In this document: positions 32,124 through 39,721 of the stretch, piece by piece
Layout: every line of letters begins with the position of its first letter
How positions within the stretch are numbered: the first letter of the stretch is position 1
Assembly: GCA_020852755.1 (NCBI GenBank)
Contig: JADZAF010000100.1
Coordinates: forward strand, 1 to 58,835
DNA length: 58,835 nt
Direction of reading: 5' to 3'
Source: Bryobacterales bacterium
Lineage (GTDB): Bacteria; Acidobacteriota; Terriglobia; Bryobacterales; Bryobacteraceae
Notes under the pieces: generated by a model
What the model saw: only the letters and a program-made list of their open reading frames with translations
Told to the model about the DNA's origin: nothing
Databases searched by the model: none
Position numbers and translations under genes: made by a program

Positions 32124-33496
32124 GGCTGGTCTGCCCGGTGATGCGTCTTCAGGATTTCGTCCCGTGCCCTGAGGATGGCCTGCAGGCTCCGCTCCACGTC
32201 CTGTTCGGTGGTCGCCCAGGAAGCCACGCTGATGCGCATAGCTACCCGTCCCTGCCAGCTCGTGCCCCCGCACCAGCAGGTGCCGTCTCGCTGGATGCGC
32301 TCGATCACGCCCAGGGTCGCCTCGGCGTCGCCAAAGCTTACCAGAACCTGGTTCAGGATCACCTCGTTGAGGATCTCGCAGCCCGCCGAGCGCAGGCCTT
32401 CGGCAAAGCGCCGGGCGTGGGCGCAGGTGCGGTCGATCATTCCGGCCAGCCCGGCGCGGCCGAGCGAACGCAGGGCCGCCCAGATCTCGACGCCGCGGGC
32501 GCGCCGGGAGAGTTCGGGGGTGAACTGCCCCGGATCCCGCCGGGCGCCTTCGGGGATATAGGCGGCGCTGAGGGACATAGCCCGGGAGAGCCGGGCCGCG
32601 CCGCGCACGAACGCCAGGCCGCTGTCGTAGGGCACGTTGAGCCACTTGTGGGCGTCGGTGGCCCAGGAATCGGCCTGTTCCACGCCGGCCACCAGGCCGG
32701 CGAGGGTGGGGCTGGCCTGGGCCCATAACCCGAACGCGCCGTCCACGTGAACCCAGGAACCGCTGGGGTGGGCCAGTTCGCAGATCCGGCCGACCGGATC
32801 CACCGAGCCGGTGTTCACGTTGCCCGCCTGCACGCAGACGATGGCGGGCCCCTCCAGTCGGGGGAAGGCCTCGGCGCGCATGCGGCCCTGGCCGTCCACC
32901 GGGACGCGGACCACGCGGCGGCGGCCCAGGCCCAGCAGGCCGAGCGCCTTGTGGACCGAGGGATGGGTTTCCTCGCTGACTACCACCGTCAGCGGAGGCG
33001 CTCCGAAAAGGCCGTCCGCTTCGACGTCCCAGCCCAGACGCTCCAATGCCGTATTGCGGGCCGCCGCCAGGGCGGTGAAGTTGGCCATGGTCGCTCCCGT
33101 GGCGAAGGCAGCGCCGCAGTCTTCCGGAAGCTTGAGCAGTTGCGCGAGCCAGCGCTGGGCGACCTCTTCCAGCCGGGAGGCGATGGGACTGGTGGTGTAG
33201 AGAACCGCGTTCTGGTCCCAGGCTCCGGCCAGCCAGTTGGCGGCCAGGGCGGCGGGCAGGCAGCCCCCGTGGACGAAGCCGAAGAAGCGCCCGCCCGCCG
33301 TGGCGACCGTGGCGGGGGAGCCGATGCGATCGAGCAGATCGATAACGGATTCGGGATCCGCGGGGCGCTCGGGAAGCGGTTCGTCCAGAACCGAAAGGCA
33401 GTTCAACACCTGTTGGGGCGGTGCGACCGGGCGCGTGTCGAGTCCGTCCAGGTACCGGCCGGCCCGTAGCGCAACCCCCGAGAGCAAGTCCTGCAT
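32120..33496 (-). CDS. Group II PLP-dependent amino acid decarboxylase
   Basis: 458 aa fold-type I decarboxylase related to aromatic amino acid, glutamate and diaminobutyrate decarboxylases. Key sites: FATGATMANFTALAAARN, SEETHPSVHKAL (His stacking on PLP), HVDGAFGLWA (Asp), and the PLP-lysine in ADSWATDAHKWLNVPYD. The C-terminal small domain closes with RISVASWATTEQDVERS. It makes an amine; the substrate is not clear. TAGTAT on the minus strand (33511-33506) is 9 nt before the ATG, so the transcript may be leaderless. It heads the operon with the pyruvyl transferase-like gene. Confidence 0.88.
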   Translation of the reverse strand: MQDLLSGVALRAGRYLDGLDTRPVAPPQQVLNCLSVLDEPLPERPADPESVIDLLDRIGSPATVATAGGRFFGFVHGGCLPAALAANWLAGAWDQNAVLYTTSPIASRLEEVAQRWLAQLLKLPEDCGAAFATGATMANFTALAAARNTALERLGWDVEADGLFGAPPLTVVVSEETHPSVHKALGLLGLGRRRVVRVPVDGQGRMRAEAFPRLEGPAIVCVQAGNVNTGSVDPVGRICELAHPSGSWVHVDGAFGLWAQASPTLAGLVAGVEQADSWATDAHKWLNVPYDSGLAFVRGAARLSRAMSLSAAYIPEGARRDPGQFTPELSRRARGVEIWAALRSLGRAGLAGMIDRTCAHARRFAEGLRSAGCEILNEVILNQVLVSFGDAEATLGVIERIQRDGTCWCGGTSWQGRVAMRISVASWATTEQDVERSLQAILRARDEILKTHHRADQP

Positions 33497-33569
33497 GCGG
33501 CCAGCATACTACTCCCCGGGGGGACGTGTGCAGCCTCGCCCTACCGAGCCTCGCCCTACCGAGCCGCCT

Positions 33570-33716
33570 CGCCCAACCGAGCCGCGACTGCAAGGAGCGG
33601 TCTACCATTCCGATCCGCTTCGCCCAACCGAGCCGCGACTGCAAGGAGCGGTCTACCATTCCGAGCCGCCTCGCCCTACCGAGCCGCGACTGCAAGGAGC
33701 GGTCTACCGTTTCGGG
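33570..33716. repeat. Three tandem 51-bp repeats carrying the dispersed motif
   Basis: Units start at 33570, 33621 and 33672 with a 51-bp period; the third is partial. Each holds CCGAGCCGCGACTGCAAGG followed by AGCGGTCTACC. Fragments of the same unit (CTCGCCCTACCGAGCC) precede the first copy from 33535. The 292-bp gap between the decarboxylase and GAF genes consists largely of this array plus the GAF-gene promoter. The core GAGCCGCGAC plus GGAGCGG is the same as in the dispersed copies elsewhere. Confidence 0.85.
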
Positions 33717-33775
33717 CTCCCTGGCTTCGGCCGCTTCGGCCGGCCTGCCGTCCGGGCCGCGGTGGACTCACGGCT

Positions 33776-33781
33776 TATAAT
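33776..33781 (+). promoter_or_regulatory. Consensus -10 for leaderless GAF gene
   Basis: TATAAT ends 7 nt before the GTG at 33789, and no ribosome site is present, so transcription likely starts at the codon itself. Confidence 0.5.
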
Positions 33782-33788
33782 TGAATAG

Positions 33789-34388
33789 GTGGCCAAGAGC
33801 AAGGATTTGGAAGCGCGGCTGCAGCGCACCGAGCAGCAGCTTCGCCTGTTTCAAAAGATCAGCCGGTTCATGGTTCGCGAGATGAGCCTGCAGGAGGTGC
33901 TGCAGGCCATCGTCTCACTCGTGGTCGAGTTCACCGGGTGCGACTCCTGCCTCGTCTACCTGGTGGACCGCGGCGAACTCGTGCTCTGCGCATCCAACAC
34001 TCCGCACCCGTCGACGCTCGGCAAGGTGCGGCTGAAGCTGGACGAAGGCCTGACCGGCTGGGTGGCGCGGGAACGGCGTCTGCTGGCCCTCTCCAAAGAG
34101 GCATATAAGGACCCGCGCTTCAAGTATTTCGGCGATCTGCCGGAAGACGCCTTCGAGGCATTCCTGTCCGCTCCGGTGATTGCCAGGAACCGGGTGGTGG
34201 GAGTCATCAACGTGCAGCACCGCGCGCCGCACCCGCACACCGGGGCGGAGATCGAGATGCTCACCACGGTCGGCGAGCAGGTGGGCTGCATGCTGCTGCT
34301 GGCGCGAATGGAACCGTCCGCGGTGGACAACGCCAACCATGTCGAGGCGGTGCTTTCCTCGGGGCCCATACGCCCCACGGCGGCATGA
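33789..34388 (+). CDS. GAF-domain protein
   Basis: 199 aa, cytoplasmic. An N-terminal coiled coil (about residues 3-30, LEARLQRTEQQLRLFQKI) precedes one GAF domain (about 35-175) with CDSCLVYLVD, LDEGLTGWVARE, SAPVIARNRVVGVINVQH and TVGEQVGCMLL. GAF domains bind small ligands such as cyclic nucleotides or haem; the ligand is unknown. No output domain is attached, so it must act through a partner. The next gene starts 4 nt before its stop. GTG start. Confidence 0.85.
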   Translation: MAKSKDLEARLQRTEQQLRLFQKISRFMVREMSLQEVLQAIVSLVVEFTGCDSCLVYLVDRGELVLCASNTPHPSTLGKVRLKLDEGLTGWVARERRLLALSKEAYKDPRFKYFGDLPEDAFEAFLSAPVIARNRVVGVINVQHRAPHPHTGAEIEMLTTVGEQVGCMLLLARMEPSAVDNANHVEAVLSSGPIRPTAA

Positions 34389-35500
34389 CCCGGCTCCTGC
34401 TTTCCGTCGCCACTTTACTTGCCCTTGCTGTTTCCGGCCGGACTGCGCAGATATGGGAGCTCACTTATTTCTACGACCAGGACCAGTCTTCCCTCACCAT
34501 CCAGGACCTGGCGTTCGCTTCCCCCCGGCGCGGGGTTGCAGTGGGCATTTTGAACGAAAACGGGCGTGAGCGCGCGGCATCGCTGGTCACCAGCGACGGC
34601 GGCGCCACCTGGGAGCTCGTCCGCCTCAAGGAACCCGGCACGGCTCTCTTCTTTCTCAACGAGACGCTGGGCTGGATGGTGACTCCCAAGGGTATCTGGC
34701 AGACCCAGGAGGCGGGCAGGAGCTGGCGCAAGCTGGGCGGTCCGCGCAACCTGCTGCGGGTCTACTTCACCACCCCGGAGCGCGGCTGGGCGGTGGGACT
34801 GCGCAAGTCGGCCTACGAGACTTCGGATGGGGGCAAGACCTGGACCAAGGTGGCGGCCGCGGAGACGCCGAAAGCCAAGCCCGAGTACACGGCTTACGGC
34901 TGGATCGAATTCGCCAATCCCGAAGTGGGCATGATCACGGGCTGGAACCGGCCTCCCCGCCGCACCGACCGGGGCTTGCCCGACTGGATCGACCCCGAGC
35001 AGGCCCGTTTCCGGAGGGAATGGCCCGGGCTTTCCATCTTTCTGGAGACCAGGGACGGCGGCAAGAACTGGGCGCCCTCGACCGTTTCCACCTTCGGCCG
35101 CGTGACCCGGGTGCGGTTCTCACCGGAGGGTTTCGGGCTGGGGCTGATCGAGTTCTTCGGCGCCATGGATGAGTGGACGTCGGAAGTCTACCGCATGGAG
35201 TGGAAGACGAGCGGCCAGAGCCGGCGGGTTTACCGCGATAAGAGCCTGGTGGTCACCGATATCGCTTTACAGCCGGGTGGCGAAGGACTGCTGGCCGGGG
35301 TGCAGGCGCTGGGCCAGTTGAAACGCAGTCCCATTCCCGGAAAGGTGCGGATACTGCGCGGCAGCGGGCTGGAAACGTGGACGGAGATGGAGGTCGATTA
35401 CCGGGCCACGGCGCGGAGGGTGATCCTGGCCACGTCCGGGGATCACGCCTGGGCGGCGACCGACACGGGGATGATTCTCAAGCTGCGGAAGGATCCATAG
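34385..35500 (+). CDS. Secreted BNR/Ycf48-like beta-propeller
   Basis: 371 aa with signal peptide (about 1-21). The mature protein carries Asp-box type repeats: SLVTSDGGATWELV, WQTQEAGRSWRKLG, AYETSDGGKTWTKV and LETRDGGKNWAPS, spaced like blades of a sialidase/Ycf48-type propeller. Such proteins bind carbohydrates or help assemble complexes; no catalytic residues of sialidases are evident. ATGA-type overlap with the GAF gene makes a two-gene operon. The gene-free structured region follows it. Confidence 0.82.
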   Translation: MTRLLLSVATLLALAVSGRTAQIWELTYFYDQDQSSLTIQDLAFASPRRGVAVGILNENGRERAASLVTSDGGATWELVRLKEPGTALFFLNETLGWMVTPKGIWQTQEAGRSWRKLGGPRNLLRVYFTTPERGWAVGLRKSAYETSDGGKTWTKVAAAETPKAKPEYTAYGWIEFANPEVGMITGWNRPPRRTDRGLPDWIDPEQARFRREWPGLSIFLETRDGGKNWAPSTVSTFGRVTRVRFSPEGFGLGLIEFFGAMDEWTSEVYRMEWKTSGQSRRVYRDKSLVVTDIALQPGGEGLLAGVQALGQLKRSPIPGKVRILRGSGLETWTEMEVDYRATARRVILATSGDHAWAATDTGMILKLRKDP

Positions 35501-35660
35501 GCGCTCCCGCGCCGGGCCGCCACATTTTACGGTTTCGATGTTTTATTCACACTCCGCTCACAACCCTCGCCGCTAATTCGTTGAAAAAACAGGTGCTATT
35601 TCTTGAGGAAAATCGCTCCCGCCGCGTACGATTTCGCTTGACTGTAACGGCACTTTCATC

Positions 35661-36262
35661 GAAGATGGAGATGGTTCCAAGAGGTTCGAGGGACAGCAAG
35701 CCGAGCGAAGCGTAGCGGAACTCGGAACGATGATCCGAAGCTGGATTTAGAAATAAGCCTGGTTTCGGGGAGCGAAGAGGAATCGGGCGTTTCGCAAGGT
35801 GAGCCTTCCGGCCATGGGTCGGGTTGAACGCTTCGATCCGGAGGGGGACGAAAGCCCCCCAAAGGGGAGCGGAGATCCGGGAAGTGGCTGGGGAAGCGAT
35901 GCCCGAAGCGGGCAACGGGCCTGAAGCGTCGATCTCGCTTGATGAGAGTGAGGGAGCGACAGGCCGAACGGGTCCGGGGAAAGCATCGCAAGGCGTACAA
36001 GGAGCAGGCCGGGAGCGTTGACCCTGGAATGGGGGTCCGGAAACGGGCAGTCGTTCCAGGCGAGCGAAAGGTCGTTCCAAGGCGCGGGCTCCTATCGGGA
36101 AGAGCGAGCTGATGTGCTCCGGAACTGTGATCCGCAGCCGCCCAAAAGCGGCGGCGGGGAGCGAAGGGGCCGACATCCGGCCTTCCCGAATGCCAGCTCA
36201 AGCCGTGCATGCCGGTGGTGAGCGGTGCTGGAACTTGGGTCACTTGGAACCATTTTTATTTC
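35661..36262 (+). ncRNA. Candidate large structured RNA (about 600 nt)
   Basis: The 831-bp gap 35501-36331 has no credible gene. ATGGTTCCAAG at 35671-35681 pairs exactly with CTTGGAACCAT at 36243-36253 and can be extended outward by G-U and A-U pairs; AGGTTC (35682-35687) then pairs with GAACTT (36231-36236). Inside are many local hairpins, among them 35701-35725, 35796-35807, 35843-35859 (GAAA tetraloop), 35901-35913, 35918-35965 (enclosing 35934-35952), 36020-36037, 36137-36152 and 36168-36182. GGGAGCG occurs five times. The right stem runs into ATTTTTATTT, so the plus strand is probably transcribed. I could not match RNase P, tmRNA, SRP or group II domain V. Confidence 0.6.
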
Positions 36263-36271
36263 TCCCTCCCC

Positions 36272-36301
36272 TTGACTCCCTCCTGAAACGGTTCATACGA
36301 T
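36272..36301 (+). promoter_or_regulatory. Sigma-70 promoter for the Tat-type oxidoreductase gene
   Basis: TTGACT at 36272-36277, 18-bp spacer, TACGAT at 36296-36301. The gene starts at 36332 after TCGGAGGCTCGTC, which holds a GGAGG ribosome site. Confidence 0.55.
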
Positions 36302-36331
36302 CAAGGGCTTTCCTTCTTTCGGAGGCTCGTC

Positions 36332-37231
36332 ATGCCTAATTCGCGCCGCTCGTTTCTCCACGCCGCCGCGGCTCTCGGCAGCGGCATCGCCGCCGGCGGC
36401 TCCGCCCCCATCCCCACCGTGAAGGTGGGACGGTTCGAGGTCACCCGGCTCATCATCGGTTCCAATCCCTTCTACGGCTACTCCCACTTCAACCGGCTCT
36501 ATGACGAGCACATGAAGGAATGGCACAGCCAGGAGCGGGTCCTGGAGGTGCTGCGGCGGTGCGAGCGAGGCGGGATCAATACCTGGCAGCTTTCGCTGGC
36601 CGGCCGTCCGCTGGCCGATCTGAAGCGCTACAAGGCCGAAGGCGGGCCGATGAACTGGCTCACCCTGGCGGACGCTTCGCTGGGCGAGGATGCTGCCAGG
36701 ATGCAGGAACTCAGGGCGCTCGAGCCGCTCGGCATCGTGCATCACGGGGGACGGACGGATGCTCGTTTCGCGCGGGGCGAGATGGCGGTGGTCGAGGAGT
36801 TCCTGAAGCGGGTTCGGGACCTGGGGGTGATGGCGGGTCTCTCCACCCACAATCCGGCCGTCATCGACTACGTGGAGGGGCGCGGGTGGAACGTGGACTT
36901 CTACATGACGTGCTTCTACCGGGTCACCAGGAGCTTGGCCGAGGTGCGTCAGATGCTGGGCGAGGCGCCCTTGGGCGAGGTCTATCTGGAAAAGGATCCG
37001 GAGCGCATGACGCGGATGATCCGTCAGACCCGCAAGACCTGCTTCGCGTTCAAGATTCTGGCGGCGGGGAGATCGGCCGATTCACCGCAGCAGGTAGAGC
37101 GGGCGTTCCGTTTCGCCTACGAGAACATCAAGCCGCAGGATTGCGTGATTGTAGGGATGTATCCCCGGTTCCGGGATGAGATTGCCCAGAACACGGACCT
37201 GGCGCGCAGGTTCGGGGTTGTGACCGGTTGA
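36332..37231 (+). CDS. Tat-exported aldo/keto reductase-like TIM-barrel protein
   Basis: 299 aa. N-terminal NSRRSFLHAAAALGSG is a classical twin-arginine signal. The mature part looks like a TIM barrel of the aldo/keto-reductase type (VGRFEVTRLIIGSNPF opening, GGINTWQLSLAG, GVMAGLSTHNPAVIDY), but the catalytic Tyr/Lys motifs are not clear, so the activity is uncertain. A related group is annotated only as secreted TIM-barrel proteins. It has its own promoter right after the structured RNA candidate. Confidence 0.75.
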   Translation: MPNSRRSFLHAAAALGSGIAAGGSAPIPTVKVGRFEVTRLIIGSNPFYGYSHFNRLYDEHMKEWHSQERVLEVLRRCERGGINTWQLSLAGRPLADLKRYKAEGGPMNWLTLADASLGEDAARMQELRALEPLGIVHHGGRTDARFARGEMAVVEEFLKRVRDLGVMAGLSTHNPAVIDYVEGRGWNVDFYMTCFYRVTRSLAEVRQMLGEAPLGEVYLEKDPERMTRMIRQTRKTCFAFKILAAGRSADSPQQVERAFRFAYENIKPQDCVIVGMYPRFRDEIAQNTDLARRFGVVTG

Positions 37232-37272
37232 GAGGCGGCCCGTAAGCCTCTGGAACTTCACCACACCCGGCG

Positions 37273-38640
37273 CTACCAGGGCTTGTGGGAGGGGTAGCTT
37301 TCGCGTGGCGGGAGCCAGTTGGCGCCGCGCGCGCGGGGCGTGTATCCCTGGTTGAAGAAGACGTAGAGGCCCGTGCGGCACGCGATCACGATGTCCTTCC
37401 TCCCGTCGCCGTTCAGGTCTTCTACCTGCAGTCGCATGCCCACGCCGACGATGTAGTTGGGCGGCGCCTCGTTCCGCGCCTCCGGGCCGAAATAGGGAGT
37501 CAGGTAGCTGTAGGAGACGATGTGGCGCTCGAAGCGCCCCCTGTCGATCTTGTAGTAGAAGACGAACACCGGTTCGTAGCCGCCCGCGTCCCCGCCGTTG
37601 TGGGCCAGCAGTTGCTTGCCCGTGATCAGTTCCGGTTTGCCGTCGCCGTCCAGATCGGCCAGGGCCATGGTGTGGAAGGTGGGGAAATCGGTTTCGATCC
37701 AATGCTTGCGAAAGCGGCGCTTGCCGCCCTCCGACGTTTGCTCGTACCAGGCCAGGCCGTAGCCGTGATCCGAGCCGATGATAATGTCGTTCATGCCGTC
37801 GCCGTTGGCGTCGGTGACCAGCATGGGTAAGCCTGCTCCACCCGGCCGGTCGGACCCGAAGGGGGTGAACTGGTAGTCGGGGCGCCAGGTCCAGGACTGC
37901 GCGGCGGGCTCGGCGGGCGCCTCGAACCAGCCGGCGGGGGTGACCACGTCGTTGCGGCCGTCCCCGTTGATGTCACCGATCCCGGCGCCGTGGACCACGC
38001 CCACGTTCTCGGGGCCCAGGACGTGCTCCTTGAACCAGGGGGCCTGGTCGATGTGCTCGAACCAGATCAGGCCGCGCCCCGGTTTCCGGGCGAAGTAATT
38101 CACCAGCACATCCTTGTCGCTGCGGCCGGAGAGGTTGCCGATCACCATGCCCTCCAGCCCCTCGGCCGGATGCAGAGCGTGGGAGTTCCACTTGACGCCC
38201 GGCTTGCCGGGATTCTCGTACCACCAGATGCCCTGGCGGCGCATCCAGCCCGAGCTGAGCACGTCCACGCGCCCGTCGTTGTTGACGTCCATCGCGCCTT
38301 CGTAGTTGTCGTCCACATCGGGCCCGTTGGTCTCGGCGCCGTCGCGGTAGTCGGAGTAGCGGGTCCACTTCGGAGCCAGGTAGTAATTGCGGCCGGCGGC
38401 GATGTCGAGCCGCCCGTCTCCGTCGATGTCGAGTACCGAGGCGCATTCGGCGAACGGCCCGAACCAGTAGGTGTGACGGGCGGGGTCGTGAACCGGGCCG
38501 TCGATCCTGACGGGGGCGAAAATGAGTTCCCTGGGCGCCTCCGGCCGGGGCTCCGGCGCCGCGACGCCTCCGGGGAGACCCGCCAGCCAGGCCGCCGGCA
38601 CACACGCCGCCGCTCCGAGAGCCAGCCATTTTGTTCTCAT
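37273..38640 (-). CDS. Secreted FG-GAP/VCBS-repeat protein
   Basis: 455 aa from ATG 38640 (ribosome site GAAGAGGTGCT). Signal peptide about residues 1-23 (KWLALGAAACVPAAWLAG). At least six calcium-binding repeats of the DxDxDGxxD kind: DIDGDGRLDIAAG, DVNNDGRVDVLSS, DINGDGRNDVVTP, DANGDGMNDIIIG, DLDGDGKPELITG and DLNGDGRKDIVIA. They form an integrin-like beta-propeller. Such proteins are common in Solibacter-type and planctomycete genomes and may bind polysaccharide. An open frame upstream of ATG 38640 lacks support. Confidence 0.88.
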   Translation of the reverse strand: MRTKWLALGAAACVPAAWLAGLPGGVAAPEPRPEAPRELIFAPVRIDGPVHDPARHTYWFGPFAECASVLDIDGDGRLDIAAGRNYYLAPKWTRYSDYRDGAETNGPDVDDNYEGAMDVNNDGRVDVLSSGWMRRQGIWWYENPGKPGVKWNSHALHPAEGLEGMVIGNLSGRSDKDVLVNYFARKPGRGLIWFEHIDQAPWFKEHVLGPENVGVVHGAGIGDINGDGRNDVVTPAGWFEAPAEPAAQSWTWRPDYQFTPFGSDRPGGAGLPMLVTDANGDGMNDIIIGSDHGYGLAWYEQTSEGGKRRFRKHWIETDFPTFHTMALADLDGDGKPELITGKQLLAHNGGDAGGYEPVFVFYYKIDRGRFERHIVSYSYLTPYFGPEARNEAPPNYIVGVGMRLQVEDLNGDGRKDIVIACRTGLYVFFNQGYTPRARGANWLPPRESYPSHKPW

Positions 38641-38693
38641 AGCACCTCTTCCGCCGCACGCCGCCGGGGCACGCGGGCCTTCGAAGTATGGTA

Positions 38694-39536
38694 CTACTCG
38701 GCGCCGTTGGCCGCTAAGGCGAGATCCAGCCTGGCCCGTTCCCGCCGTACGACCGGGCTCTCCGGAAGATCGGCTTCCAGTTCCGCCAGCCATCTCCGGG
38801 CGGCGCCCGGCTGCTTCTCGCGCAGGCTGGCGAGGAAGAGCATCATCTTGGCGAAGGGCTTCAGGTAATGGCCGTGTTCGGCGGCCAGGGCCAGCTGGTG
38901 CATACCGGCCCGTTTGTCGCCGCGGATGCCCCCGATACGCAGGAAGAGCCGCTTGTAAGCCGGCAGGCAGGCGATGATGTAGTTGGCGGTGCCCAGCGCC
39001 ATGTAGCCGTCGCCCATGTGCGGAGCCACGGCCAGCAGGCGGGAGCCATAGTCGCTGGCTTTACGGGCCAGGCGCAGGCTTTCGAGTTGCCGCTTCTCGA
39101 TCAAGCTGGCGTAATCCGATTGCATGCCCGTCGTGATGGTCATTACCAGCAGGGCGGTCACGTCCCGGGGATGGGATGCCAGGCGCCGGCCGGCCAGTTC
39201 CGCCGCGCGCGCATTCGCGGAGTTAAAGGCCTTTTTTCTTGTTTCGTCCGCTTTTCCCTTGATGCCCCCCAGCAGGCGGTCGTCGTCCAGGAAGAACTCC
39301 GAGGTCAAAACGTTGTGGCGTTCGAACTCTTCAAAGAGGTAGGCCGCCGCTTCGGCGGTCGGCCCCATGGGGTCGTCCGGATGGAGGTGCTGCCACTGCT
39401 TGAACTGCTCGCGCGCCTGCTGGAAGCGCAGGTTGTACAGCAACTGGAATCCCGTGTCGAGTTCCCTCGCGGCGCCGGGCAGCACCGGTCGCCAGAAGGC
39501 CAGGAGCAACAGCAACGGGAAGATCTTCCGCATCAA
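38694..39536 (-). CDS. Secreted helical TPR-like protein
   Basis: 280 aa with signal peptide (about 1-23). The rest is all-helical: FQLLYNLRFQQAREQFKQW resembles a TPR helix pair, later ARAAELAGRRLASHPRDVTALL and AARRWLAELEADLPESP. No catalytic motif. It may be a periplasmic scaffold. The start MMRKIF has no strong ribosome site. It lies upstream of the FG-GAP gene on the same strand, with a 53-bp gap. Confidence 0.72.
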   Translation of the reverse strand: MMRKIFPLLLLLAFWRPVLPGAARELDTGFQLLYNLRFQQAREQFKQWQHLHPDDPMGPTAEAAAYLFEEFERHNVLTSEFFLDDDRLLGGIKGKADETRKKAFNSANARAAELAGRRLASHPRDVTALLVMTITTGMQSDYASLIEKRQLESLRLARKASDYGSRLLAVAPHMGDGYMALGTANYIIACLPAYKRLFLRIGGIRGDKRAGMHQLALAAEHGHYLKPFAKMMLFLASLREKQPGAARRWLAELEADLPESPVVRRERARLDLALAANGAE

Positions 39537-39721
39537 GGGTTCACGCTATTGTTCGCATTAGCGGCGCGAAATAGCAACTGTTTGACTCTCTTTTTTCGGT
39601 CCGCCCCGGCGGAAATCGCCAAAGCTCTTGCGCCGTGCCTGCCCGGATGTGCTGAAGTAGGAGATGCCGGGAGCCGGACCGCCGCGGTTCCGGCGCCCCT
39701 CGACCAGCGGCGGGTCAGTCT

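Noticed and set aside
30798..33695. Single 965-codon frame covering pyruvyl transferase and upstream DNA
   Set aside because: Only the last 441 codons show a real protein; the upstream part is a shadow of the decarboxylase gene and of the 51-bp repeats.
33570..33716. 51-bp repeats as a CRISPR array
   Set aside because: The whole unit is repeated, with no unique spacers and no cas genes nearby.
35547..36243. Two minus-strand open frames (209 and 195 codons) over the structured region
   Set aside because: They are Ser/Pro/Arg-rich, lack ribosome sites and domains, and lie in the same DNA in different frames, as expected over stop-poor non-coding DNA. A conserved RNA fits better.
35661..36262. 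Structured region as a group II intron or RNase P RNA
   Set aside because: No domain V-like AGC/GNRA hairpin with the usual arms, no reverse transcriptase, and no GAGGAAAGTCC-type P4 sequence.
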